Positions 34,089 through 43,016 of a stretch of DNA of 64,000 nt are shown one piece after another. The stretch lies in contig OW804094.1 of the NCBI GenBank assembly GCA_942159475.1, positions 15,435,708 through 15,499,707 of the forward strand. The letters run 5' to 3'. This DNA comes from Sthenelais limicola. Its lineage: Eukaryota; Annelida; Polychaeta; Phyllodocida; Sigalionidae. The notes below the pieces were generated by a model, which saw only the letters and a list, made by a program, of their open reading frames with translations, did not search any database and was not told where the DNA came from. The stretch's first letter is position 1, and each line of letters begins with the position of its first letter. The position numbers were made by a program, and so were the translations under genes.

Positions 34089-35120
34089 ATGTTCAAGGAA
34101 GAGGTACCGGTTATCAATTGTAGTACGTGTTTATCCAAGCATCCCAGGCCTAGTTGTACTTATCTCGCCACCATAAAGAAACGGAGAGAAGCTGCTTTCA
34201 ACGCGGGTAGGCCGACTCTCAATATAATGGAGACGTCTCGAGTCGCCAAGATTTTAAACATGAAAGAGGATGAGATCCCGGATCCATCTACCTCTGGTTA
34301 CTTAGATTTGCTGGAGAAAGCTTTGGAAGTCGTATCCAAACAGAAGCAAGACTCGGAGAAGAAAGCGGAATTGTCCAGGAAAATCTCAGAGGCCGAACGG
34401 GCCTTACGTGATATGTCCGTGTCGTCTTCACCTAACTCCCAGTGGTTGCATGGTTTCAATGCCGGCTCTCCCCGCTCGCACAGCCGTGTGGGCCCTTCGA
34501 TCACCCGCCATCTTGATCTGGGTAAGCTGAGGCCAGGTTTTCATCTAGACCCTCCTCGTCCGTATGAAGAACTCTCTTACAAAGATATGATGTGTGGTTG
34601 TATGTCAGTTCTCAACTACCTTTGTGAGGCAGAGTGTCCCATCGATGGTTATATCCAACATTTGCAATTTATCACGTACAAGGCCCATCTTCAAGCCTTC
34701 GTTGAGGAGGCTATTGTTCGTTATGAAAATGCTGCCACTACCAGAGTTATCGAGGGAAAAGTTTCGGATTGGTCTGGGGTAGATTCTTGGGCGGAATCCA
34801 TGTTTCTGGGAGCAGAAAACACTACGGTGATTCGCAACTTGACTCGTCGTGATTTCCGTGGCAGCCATCTTAAACGGAAGTCGTACCCTGCCAAAAACCG
34901 GGGGCCTATGTACAACATCGATGGCTGGCCTTCGGAAGTTTGCTGGAAATGGAATGATGATACTTGCCAACGATCTAATTGTTTTTATGAACATGGCAGA
35001 TGTGGGCTTTGTAATGGGGCTCACAAAGCTAAAGTTTGTAAGATCCAGTTGGATTGGGAAGCTAACGCCATTGCGACACCTACTTCCGGCGAGAACCCAT
35101 CGACGACTTCCGCTATTTGA
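34089..35120 (+). CDS. gag: Gag-like protein of the Ngaro-like element
   Basis: This 343-residue protein probably packages the element RNA in cytoplasmic particles. Features in order: an N-terminal C-x2-C-x3-H-x4-C cluster (C11, C14, H18, C23), a charged predicted coiled coil (about 72-108), a Ser/Pro linker, a central helical region (about 160-245) and a C-terminal double zinc finger. The first finger is CCCH-like (C285, C293, C298, H302). The second, C305-x2-C308-x3-H312-x4-C317, has the same spacing as the N-terminal cluster. The C-terminal 'C..C..H..C' block is typical of DIRS/Ngaro Gag. The stop is a UGA with no stop before the pol frame, which continues in phase. The ATG lies 28 bp after repeat A1. 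Confidence 0.85.
   Translation: MFKEEVPVINCSTCLSKHPRPSCTYLATIKKRREAAFNAGRPTLNIMETSRVAKILNMKEDEIPDPSTSGYLDLLEKALEVVSKQKQDSEKKAELSRKISEAERALRDMSVSSSPNSQWLHGFNAGSPRSHSRVGPSITRHLDLGKLRPGFHLDPPRPYEELSYKDMMCGCMSVLNYLCEAECPIDGYIQHLQFITYKAHLQAFVEEAIVRYENAATTRVIEGKVSDWSGVDSWAESMFLGAENTTVIRNLTRRDFRGSHLKRKSYPAKNRGPMYNIDGWPSEVCWKWNDDTCQRSNCFYEHGRCGLCNGAHKAKVCKIQLDWEANAIATPTSGENPSTTSAI
35118..35120 (+). promoter_or_regulatory. In-frame UGA between gag and pol (candidate readthrough site)
   Basis: gag and pol are in the same frame, separated by this single TGA followed by CAA. After it the frame stays open to 36794. There is no ATG near the pol start; the first Met codon is about 120 codons in. A following C is the most readthrough-permissive base after UGA, so programmed readthrough would explain pol expression. 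A recent nonsense mutation is the alternative. Confidence 0.55.
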
Positions 35121-36794
35121 CAAGATGGCGGACTTGAACATGATTCGACAACTTTGACAGGCGCAAATGTCTCTGAGTATGTTATTCCTCAACCTTTTAC
35201 TGACAGTCCAATCATTGATAATAAAGATCTTTTGTCCTTATATTGTGTGGCGAAGGATATAAAGGATTCTGGGTTCCTGGAGGGAGTTAGAAGACAATTT
35301 AAGCCTTCCGCTTGGGCCGATTACCTGATCAATGACAGCTTCTTTGACCCAGACTCGCATTATGTGTTAGACGGTGTCGTAAATGGCTTTAAACTGGTAG
35401 ATCCCGACCATGATATAAACCACTATGAGGGCAAAAATTATCGCTCATGTTTCGTTCCTAATTCTAATGCCAAGGGTCTTGAAAAAACCTTGCTCTCTGA
35501 ATTATCTATGGGCAAGTTATCATTTGTTGAAGACAAACCTAGATGCATACATTCCCTTGGCGTGATTGGGAAATCTGATGGGGGGATAAGAATGATTACG
35601 GATTGCAGTAGACCTGTGGATTCCTCCATTAATAATCATACGAGCCAAGTGTTTTCTTCATTCCAGTACGTCAAAGTTGATAATATTGTGAACAAGCTCC
35701 AGAGAGGCGATTTTATGTGTACGATCGATATTAAAGCAGCTTATCGGTCTGTCGCCATACATCCTGCTCAACGTGAGTTATTCGGCCTTGTTTGGCCTTT
35801 TAACTCGGATGTCAAGCAATATATTTGTGATAATTTTATGTGCTTCGGCTCGAGAGTTGCTCCATTCTGTTTTACCAGGATAACAGATGCAGTATGTTGT
35901 GTGATGAGAAGCAAGGGTATCAATGTAGAATCATACCTCGATGACTTCCTTATTTGGGAGAAGTCTTATGAAAAATGTGCTGAAGCCCCAAAATTGGCCA
36001 TTTCCATCTTACGTGACTTGGGTTTCTATATTAGTTGGCACAAGGTTTCTTCACCATCTCAGCTCTGTCTTTATCTTGGCCTGCAGATAGATTCAGTGAA
36101 TTGCCAGCTTCGTTTGCCTGATGCAAAAATCAAGAAACTTCTTGGTGAAATCGAGTTCTTCAAAAATCGTAATTGGATCACTCTCAAGCAAATTAGAAGG
36201 CTAGCTGGTATCCTTAGCCACTGTGCAAAAGTGGTAAAAGGTGGTAGAGTCTATAGTAGAGGTGTGATAAATGAACTAACCATCATGATGAGAAATAATG
36301 TTCGTCGTACTCGTATCTCATCTTCTCTCAGAGCTGACATAGGCTGGTGGGAGGATTCGGTAGAAACTTTCAATGGTTCCTATGATTTCTCACATGTTTG
36401 TATTGATAATCTGTTTCATCTTGATGTGAATTTTACAGAAGAAAAATTCGTCTGGTCTTCACCTAACGATAGCCTGACTGGGAGCTTCAAATTCAAGGAG
36501 GATCTCGCTTCTACAATGGTTATCGAGAGTAATGATGTCTGGTTGTCTTCTGACATCGGGAACAAGAAGCTGGTGTTAGAACTTGCCCTTGTGAGATTAA
36601 TCATTGAGAAATGGGGGCACATCTGTGCTGATAGCAATCTGCATTTAACTGGCCTTTCTTGTCGCACTAGAGATGCTTTAGCAACTGGTAAATCCCTCCA
36701 TGATTTGGAAGTTTCCTTGCTAGCTGACATTTTTTGGTCTTCCATTAAGTTTAATATTCATGTTTTTCCAAACTGTGTCTACAGGTGTGCTTAA
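35121..36794 (+). CDS. pol: Reverse transcriptase/RNase H (pol) of the Ngaro-like element
   Basis: This copies element RNA into DNA. The open frame begins straight after the gag UGA; the nearest non-ATG codon that could serve as start is TTG at 35154, and residue numbers here count from it. RT motifs: SDGGIRMITDCSRPVDSSIN (about 141-160), motif A TIDIKAAYR (Asp182), FGSRVAPFCFTR (231-242) and the catalytic YLDD (261-264). A palm/thumb continuation and an RNase H-like region follow, with candidate acidic residues D424, E476 and D493. The expected C-terminal 'PGVLN' RNase H block is not in this frame. It appears as TGVLNKE in the overlapping recombinase frame, so the RNase H end and the recombinase start share the junction. 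Members of this order have the same RT-RH-YR domain sequence. Confidence 0.9.
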   Translation, partial: QDGGLEHDSTTLTGANVSEYVIPQPFTDSPIIDNKDLLSLYCVAKDIKDSGFLEGVRRQFKPSAWADYLINDSFFDPDSHYVLDGVVNGFKLVDPDHDINHYEGKNYRSCFVPNSNAKGLEKTLLSELSMGKLSFVEDKPRCIHSLGVIGKSDGGIRMITDCSRPVDSSINNHTSQVFSSFQYVKVDNIVNKLQRGDFMCTIDIKAAYRSVAIHPAQRELFGLVWPFNSDVKQYICDNFMCFGSRVAPFCFTRITDAVCCVMRSKGINVESYLDDFLIWEKSYEKCAEAPKLAISILRDLGFYISWHKVSSPSQLCLYLGLQIDSVNCQLRLPDAKIKKLLGEIEFFKNRNWITLKQIRRLAGILSHCAKVVKGGRVYSRGVINELTIMMRNNVRRTRISSSLRADIGWWEDSVETFNGSYDFSHVCIDNLFHLDVNFTEEKFVWSSPNDSLTGSFKFKEDLASTMVIESNDVWLSSDIGNKKLVLELALVRLIIEKWGHICADSNLHLTGLSCRTRDALATGKSLHDLEVSLLADIFWSSIKFNIHVFPNCVYRCA

Positions 36795-37722
36795 CAAGGA
36801 AGTGGAAGCTATCAAGGACATGGCTTTGGCTGACTCCTCTCGTTCTACTAGAGCCAGTCAATGGAAAAAGTATTATAACTTCTGCCAGCTGTATGATCTC
36901 CAACCTCACCCAGTCGACATCGAAATAGCCTGCTTATTTATGGTTTGGGCTTCTAAGACCTTGTGTTTCTCATCGCTGAATAATCTATTATCGAGTTTGA
37001 ATCATCTGTCTAAGCTTCACCATGGGATCGACCTTAGACAAGATTTTTCGATTCAGCTGTTGATGAGGGGTCTCAAAAGGAAGCTTGGTGATAAAGCCAT
37101 ACCAAAAGAGCCTATTTCTCCTTCCGATTTAGTGGCCATCTTCCAGCAAGTCGACCTCTCTTCAGACAAGGCCTTGGCGACTTGGCTTGGTCTGCTTTTA
37201 TGCTTCAGAGCTCTTCTTCGTAAATGCCATGTTTTCAAGGGAGTATCTGATGTGCATCTTCTCAAAAGATCCCACCTTAAGATGGAAGATTGGGGTGTTG
37301 TCATCACAGTGCCATCGTCTAAAACGAACCAGTTTGGTACATCCAACTTGCAGTGCCCTATCAGTTTGTGTCAATCGGATTTGTGTTTCGCCTCTCAGAT
37401 CAAGAAATGGTACTCTCTTCATCCTACGGCTATGGAAGCCCCCCTGATTTCTTTGAATGGAAGGCCTGTTCAATATGAAGCTGCCATGAAGTTATTTAAA
37501 TCTTGGGCCTTGTTGGCTGGAATCACTAAAGATTTAGGTCTTCACAGCCTTAGAAGGGGGGCTGTTTCATACATGTACACTTGTGGCATCCAGATTCCGG
37601 ATATTCAAATGCTGGGAGATTGGAAAAGTGAAGTGGTTCTTCGTTATTTGGCCACGCCCCTTGAGTATAGGAGGTCCAAAGAGATGATTATGGCTGCTTC
37701 TCTTTCTTCTTCGAACATTTAA
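36760..37722 (+). CDS. Tyrosine recombinase of the Ngaro-like element
   Basis: This 320-residue recombinase would integrate a circular DNA copy by site-specific strand exchange. It starts at ATG 36760 and overlaps the pol ORF by 35 bp, one frame forward. The N-terminal TGVLNKEVEAIKD (8-20) is the tail of the RNase H block. A SAM-like N-terminal core-binding domain follows (about 30-110). Catalytic residues of the family are all present: Arg in LLRKCHVF (R154), HxxR in LHSLRRG (H262, R265), Trp in GDWKS (W288) and the nucleophile Tyr in LRYL (Y296). The stop is 15 bp before repeat B1. No disruption is seen. Expression could be by frameshift from pol or by internal initiation. Confidence 0.92.
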   Translation: MFFQTVSTGVLNKEVEAIKDMALADSSRSTRASQWKKYYNFCQLYDLQPHPVDIEIACLFMVWASKTLCFSSLNNLLSSLNHLSKLHHGIDLRQDFSIQLLMRGLKRKLGDKAIPKEPISPSDLVAIFQQVDLSSDKALATWLGLLLCFRALLRKCHVFKGVSDVHLLKRSHLKMEDWGVVITVPSSKTNQFGTSNLQCPISLCQSDLCFASQIKKWYSLHPTAMEAPLISLNGRPVQYEAAMKLFKSWALLAGITKDLGLHSLRRGAVSYMYTCGIQIPDIQMLGDWKSEVVLRYLATPLEYRRSKEMIMAASLSSSNI

Positions 37723-37737
37723 TCCTTTACTGGGTTT

Positions 37738-37878
37738 GGGTTTTTCCTGCATTGAAGTTTTCGCCAGCACTCCCGTGTCCGTCTTATTCATTCTTCATAC
37801 TTCAACGCTTCCAAGTTAATTAATTTAGCTCTTCCAGTCGATAATAGTGACTATTATAGCATTATTCTTTATTTAGAA
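37738..37878 (+). repeat. Split direct repeat B1
   Basis: 141 bp starting GGGTTTTTCCTGCATTGAAG; recurs at 38059-38199 without visible change. Confidence 0.95.
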
Positions 37879-38035
37879 TGTGTGATATAATTGATGAACG
37901 GACTGTGTACCATGACCGTATAACCGGAAGTCAAAGCAACCTTGGTTACCGCGGGCTATTTGAAATCGCAACCTCGTCAGTTTGTCAGTCGGCATTGAAG
38001 CAGCTAACAGGCCAGAACCAGAGAAAGAAAAATTT
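37879..38035 (+). repeat. Split direct repeat A2
   Basis: Second copy of A1. B1 runs into it without a gap, as in Ngaro elements. Confidence 0.95.
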
Positions 38036-38058
38036 TTTTTTTCCTTGTCGTAATAAAG

Positions 38059-38199
38059 GGGTTTTTCCTGCATTGAAGTTTTCGCCAGCACTCCCGTGTC
38101 CGTCTTATTCATTCTTCATACTTCAACGCTTCCAAGTTAATTAATTTAGCTCTTCCAGTCGATAATAGTGACTATTATAGCATTATTCTTTATTTAGAA
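38059..38199 (+). repeat. Split direct repeat B2 (3' end of element)
   Basis: Second copy of B1. It ends TATTTAGAA and the host sequence continues TAAACTTATAAC. Confidence 0.95.
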
Positions 38200-38427
38200 T
38201 AAACTTATAACTTGTTATTTAGTATTTTCACACAGCAATTCTTCAGCAGATGACAATAGATTTATAAACAGGCATGTACAGTGTACATTGATATTATTGA
38301 TATTAATAACCTATAGAAGACATAATTTACATATCGAGATATATGTGCTCACGGGCAATAATTCAATACAGAATAACTATGGTCTTCCGCCCACTGCTGT
38401 GTCTAACTACTCCTGGTTCTAATGGGA

Positions 38428-38459
38428 GATAAATCGGAAACACACCTTTTTTTGTACCT
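38428..38459. repeat. Family I MITE fragment
   Basis: 'gataaatcggaaacacacct' followed by poly-T and a variant of GCCT matches the right end of 22381-22737. Confidence 0.6.
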
Positions 38460-38564
38460 AAGTGGTCAGTGTAAGTGAATGGTTTGGTTAGTCGAGTATG
38501 GTGGTTTGGGCAGCGTGCTGATACTGCATGCCCTTGCATGGTTTGGGTATGAGCCCTTATATAT

Positions 38565-38799
38565 GGGTCAGATTTTCAGAAAATGTACAATTCAACTTCG
38601 CCAATCTTCTCAAATAATCCAAATTTTAGACGAAAATAAAGTTCTAAATACAGTTCAACCTAACCAAACAGATTGCTAGAATCAATACAATGCCAAATAT
38701 ACTCAAATTTATCTAGCATTGACCAAATTGCAGCCTAATTTAGCAGAATTGACTAAATGTGTACAGCTGCCAATTGTACATTTTCTGAAAATCTGACCC
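38565..38799 (-). mobile_element. MITE family A, copy 17 (A2)
   Basis: Full-length A2 copy in reverse orientation, ATAT on both sides. Confidence 0.92.
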
Positions 38800-38819
38800 A
38801 TATATGCATGTATAAGTTA

Positions 38820-38908
38820 AGAGGTGGAAGGAGGGAGAAAAGAGGAGATATGATAGGGGAAGAGATGGAGAGGAGAGGAGAGAGAGAGAAAGGGGGAGAG
38901 AGAAGGAA
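38820..38908. repeat. Purine-rich (GGAGA)n tract
   Basis: About 90 bp dominated by G and A. Confidence 0.8.
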
Positions 38909-39114
38909 TTCACGATGCATTCATGCATTCCTGGGCATTCCTGTCACTGCTAGCTCCTCTTGTCGACCAACTTGCCTCTCTTAATTTGTTCTCTGGCTAT
39001 TCCCGCCAAAATATATGTGCCGCTGTCAAGTCAAATAAAGCAAGTACGTTAAATCCCAGATGTGGCTAAACATGCAGGTATATAACATATTAGATTAAAC
39101 ATAGATAAGAACAC

Positions 39115-39218
39115 GGATTTAAAATCTTCCACCCTAGGTGGTTTTATCCATTCTGGGGAGAGAAAAAGTTTTCTCCCCAGAATGGATAAAACCACCTAGG
39201 GTGGAAGATTTTAAATCC
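39115..39218. repeat. Perfect 47-bp inverted repeat (hairpin)
   Basis: 39115-39161 and 39172-39218 are exact inverses around a 10-base spacer. The arms contain CCACCCTAGGTGGTTTTATC and CATTCTGGGGAGA. They match no other repeat in the window and lack flanking duplications I can see. An RNA from here would form a 47-bp hairpin. Confidence 0.95.
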
Positions 39219-39886
39219 AAAATAAAACACAAGGGGACTGACTCTCACTGAGACCTGTACTCTTTTTTTGAATGCCCTAAGCCAAATGATAAACTTATTT
39301 GGCTCCTGGAAAAAATCCAATAAAACATAAATAGGTATAATAAATAAAATGTAGTTAAAATAACTACTGACCGCCCTTACCCCAACAAATGGAGGAATGA
39401 AAGGAAAAGAGCACACACCTTAATGAAGTTCCTGATGAGGTCCAACAGCCGAAACCGTTTGAATAAAAATATCTATTTCCAGAGAGAAGAACACAGTGAC
39501 CAAGACATGGATCTACCACTGGACAAAGGATTTTTCAACTTTGGCGGGAATCTGGACACATATAAATAAGGCACAGATCCCACCCACTGGCATTCAACGG
39601 TCGTACAGGTTTAGGTGAATATATACTGCCACGTCTACCTACTATAGATAAGAACACGTTCCTATTTGCATGTGGAATCACATTTCTCCAAATGTACCAT
39701 GTTTTCGTGAATAAAACATTTTTCAAAAGAAAAAAAGAAGGACATAAAATTGTCGCCTTTTCTTGGTTATATTTACCCCAGGATCTATTTCCTTATTACA
39801 TGCACCATGAGTGTGAATATAATATGTGTGTATGGATGTGTGATGCACCTGTGGATCGATCTACATGGTTGTGACTTTTACTACTA
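39219..39886. other. Non-coding DNA, possibly a retroelement remnant
   Basis: Contains the motif CTGATGAG...GCCGAAAC at about 39432-39455, resembling a hammerhead ribozyme core, then 'gaataaaa'. Such motifs are known in Penelope-like elements. No RT or GIY-YIG sequence is recognisable, so the assignment is weak. Confidence 0.25.
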
Positions 39887-40232
39887 ATAGGGGAGTTGCA
39901 TAGCCGCCATTTTGAATCTTGATTCTCATGGAATTATGGGACTAATGGTACAGTCTAAAATCTATAGAAAACATGCTATGTTTAGCATGGGATATTTATC
40001 AATGTTCTAATGTCAATATCTATGTGTTATACATGTTCCCATAACACAAGCCTCCATCTTTCCCATCATGCATTTGGTTTTCATAGATGATTAATACAAG
40101 CTATGATATTGGTGAAAACATTCTTGCAATTTTCGATAAAATATTGCCAAATATTTGTATGTCAGATTTCATTAGAATCCATCCCAGCATGCACTGCAGT
40201 AGACATGCGCAGTGAGACATGCAACTCCCCTA
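39887..40232 (+). mobile_element. MITE family D, copy 3
   Basis: ATAGGGGAGTTGCATAGCCG...CATGCAACTCCCCTAT. About 345 bp with TA on both sides. Confidence 0.9.
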
Positions 40233-41365
40233 TTAGTACCTGATTTGGACACGGTCCACGCCTGGGTACATAATAGTAAAGGTCCTATAGTAACCGCTGA
40301 CGCCCAGCCACATACACCGACTTTACACACATTAAAGCAGCATTACTCAATAAAGAAAACAGTAAGAAGAGAGGCTTGTGTTTTGGGAAACCATATTTTA
40401 TTATTTTGGTTTGTAAAATGGTTTTGAAGTTGTAAAAGTTGATATAAATAATAAAATTGTAGTTGATAAGAGAATGAGTAAAATTTTTGTGAAATATAAT
40501 TTGTGAATTGATGAAATAATAAATATAATAAATATATGCCTATGACACGTTAGCGATTGAAGTTTGAATGAGGCCGGTTGGTGAAATGAGAAGGGTTATA
40601 TAGTAGTGGACAGGTGGCGCTATAGTATGGTTGAAATGGGTTATGGGTAGCTGTTTTCTATGGGTAATGATCCCGCCTTTATCCATTCACGAATGCGGCG
40701 CACATTACCCGCTTATTTCAGGCAAAAAAGGGAATATTCTATGGCGTGGTAATTCTTGCATGAATTCTTTTAAGAAAAAACGTATAATATAGGAAGTACC
40801 AATTTTCCTTCCTTTTCAGGATCCTATAAACTTCCATTGTTCAGCATCAAGTGTAAGATTGGAAGAAGGGAATTGCGAAAAAATAGTTTTAATTGGGTCA
40901 ATTTAGTTGTGAATACTGCTTTAAGTTCTCCTTTGATACATACGCAGCTTCATACCATTTATGAATAGTCAATTATGTATACATATAATACTTACATATA
41001 GAATGATCATGACATCATCATAATTTTATTCGATATTTTGTTTTGTTTTTGTTTCGGTCCCATAAATAATAAGTATGAGTCATTTTGCTTTCGAAGTTCG
41101 AATTTTATTTATCATGAAGTCCCATTGCGCAGTTGTCTCTCGTGATGCATGTCTACCATCGGAACTGCGAGGGTCATTCTAGTTCTCAGGTTATAGTTAT
41201 GATATTTCGGGATAGGTGGCGTGGTTGTATGAGTGTGTGAGGACTACAGTAGTTTGTCCTGTTGAAGGCAGGTGGGGTTAGTAGTGAAAAGTGTTTACGG
41301 ATCGATGTCTATTTTTGCCAACGGGGGCAGCACCTCGCCTAGTATTTATAACGTCACCTTGATAT
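40233..41365. other. AT-rich non-coding DNA
   Basis: Nothing recognised. Confidence 0.5.
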
Positions 41366-42097
41366 GGGTCAGATTTTCAGAAAATGTACAATTGGCAGCT
41401 CTACATATTTAGGAAATTCTCCTAAATTAAGCTGAAAAATGAAGAATACCGGGTATATCTGAGTATATTTGGTATCACATTGATTTAAAGTATCAGTTCT
41501 GCTAAAGCTGCATTCCCAGGATTTAAGATCGAGTGGTTCTTCTGGAATTACATTCATATTAGTTCCCAAACTCAATATTATCTATCTCTGTTTCAATGAA
41601 AAGTAAAATTAATGTCTAAATTCTGTGTTTTTACGATCGGGGACACACAGGAATATGTATAGAAGCCATCATCACAGTTCTGTAGATGCACTGAATGGTC
41701 ACATGTAGCTACATGTGGCGCCTCTGTGCCACATCAAGCCCCATGTTTCTCTCTGTCTGCCAACGAATTTTCCCCGTCAACGACTATCTGTATGGAACAA
41801 GGCTAAGGAGGTCACACTGTTGACTAAGGAGGTCACACTGGTGACCACCAGTACGGGAGGACGAGTACTTCTTCTCAAATATTAAACTCCAACCTTAAGA
41901 AAGAAACCTTAACGATTGGGATAAGGTGGGGCAGTGTACTAGTTAGCTTAACAAGTGAAAACTGAGATTTGTATAGAAATTAGCTGGGAATGGAGCTTTA
42001 AGTTAAACTGCATTTTGAAGCGGATTTTTGTCTTAAATCTTGATTTTTTTTAGAGGGTTGGTGAAGGCGAATTGTACATTTTCTGAAAGTCTGGCCC
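41366..42097 (+). mobile_element. MITE family A, copy 18 (A1), split by a nested insertion
   Basis: The left part (to about 41510) and the right part (from about 42001) together make one A1 copy. They are broken exactly within 'cagttctgttatgttaaact' by about 490 bp of foreign DNA. Confidence 0.88.
41511..42000. mobile_element. Nested element inside family A copy 18
   Basis: The ends TAAAGCTGCATTCCCAG and CTGGGAATGGAGCTTTA are inverted repeats with one mismatch, and TA lies at both junctions. About 490 bp. A 21-bp tandem repeat (CTAAGGAGGTCACACTG) sits inside at about 41799-41837. No ORF. Confidence 0.75.
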
Positions 42098-42412
42098 ATA
42101 TACACCAAGTATTTTACCCCTCACTCACCCTGGAACATGAGAATTCTCTCAGGAAAAGAAAAGCAATTCTGTAAAAACAGCTGGTAACATTTGTTTAACT
42201 TAATCGCTTCAATTGGAATTAGATAATGTTTTGAAGTAGCAGTGGAACTTAACTTCTGGAACATAGGAATGTAATTATTCGTTTGTGTTAGCTGGCATTT
42301 GATAATAAACAAAGGGTTTCAAGCAGTTATTTGAAGGGGACAATTATCTGGTTGATCCGTACAATACTTGCTTCTTCAGAAACGTTCGTGGGTAATGGTA
42401 AACACTATGATA

Positions 42413-43016
42413 TGTGATGTGTTCCAGGGAAATGAGCCACAAGTCGCAAAATTGATATTTTCCAAAGTGATTTATTGAAGATCTCTTTGTTGGAATGTTT
42501 TTAATTTTTGGAGGGTTTATCGCTTTAAGTCATACATGTACCAAATTTCAAGACAGTTTATTAAATATATCTTTGCGTTGCTAAGGTCATCCTAAGGAGT
42601 ACATTTTAATTACTGTAAACGTATTTATTTTCGCGCAGATACATTTTCGCGCAGTAAGTACTTTGACACCTTTTCGCGGGGATTTAAATTCGCGCACCAA
42701 GGAAGTCTCACACATTGTTTATGCAATAATTATACCTTTTGCGCAGGATTTATTTTCATGCACAAAGGTGGGTGCGCGAAAATAGCGAAAATAAATATTG
42801 CGCGAAAATTAATACGTTGACAGTACTTTATACTGGTAAGAAATATTGCAAACTGTTTTCAAACATAAAGATATCAAACATAAAACATAGAAATACTTTC
42901 TAATAGTCCTTAATGCTTATCATCATTGGAATCCGCTTGAGCTCATCTTTTCAAATATGATGATGTCTCAAAATCCATTTTTGCGACTGTGACTCATTTC
43001 CTTGTAACACATCACA
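42413..43016 (+). mobile_element. MITE family B, copy 4, split by a nested MITE
   Basis: TGTGATGTGTTCCAGGGAAA...TTGTAACACATCACA. At about 600 bp it is longer than the other copies because a family F element is inserted at 42611-42825. Confidence 0.88.
42611..42825 (+). mobile_element. MITE family F, copy 1 (nested in family B)
   Basis: TACTGTAAACGTATTTATTT at the left and AATTAATACGTTGACAGTA at the right. Multiple TTTTCGCGC motifs lie throughout. It carries an extra ATTTTCGCGCAG unit near the left end compared with 60625. Confidence 0.88.

Larger units (their letters stand above)
33904..38199 (+). mobile_element. Ngaro-like DIRS retrotransposon, apparently complete
   Basis: This 4.3-kb element has the split-direct-repeat layout of Ngaro/PAT-type DIRS elements. 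A1 (33904-34060) recurs as A2 (37879-38035), and B1 (37738-37878) recurs as B2 (38059-38199). The order is A1-ORFs-B1-A2-B2. It encodes Gag, RT/RNase H and a tyrosine recombinase, and no DDE integrase or protease is seen. No methyltransferase or SGNH hydrolase ORF is present, so it is smaller than vertebrate Ngaro elements. The repeat pairs look identical and no ORF is broken internally, which suggests recent insertion. Known of this order: integration is by the recombinase through a circular DNA intermediate, without target duplication, and none is seen here. Confidence 0.92.

Noticed and set aside
34605..35192. 195-codon ORF antisense to gag
   Set aside because: Shadow of the retrotransposon gag frame, with no independent motif.
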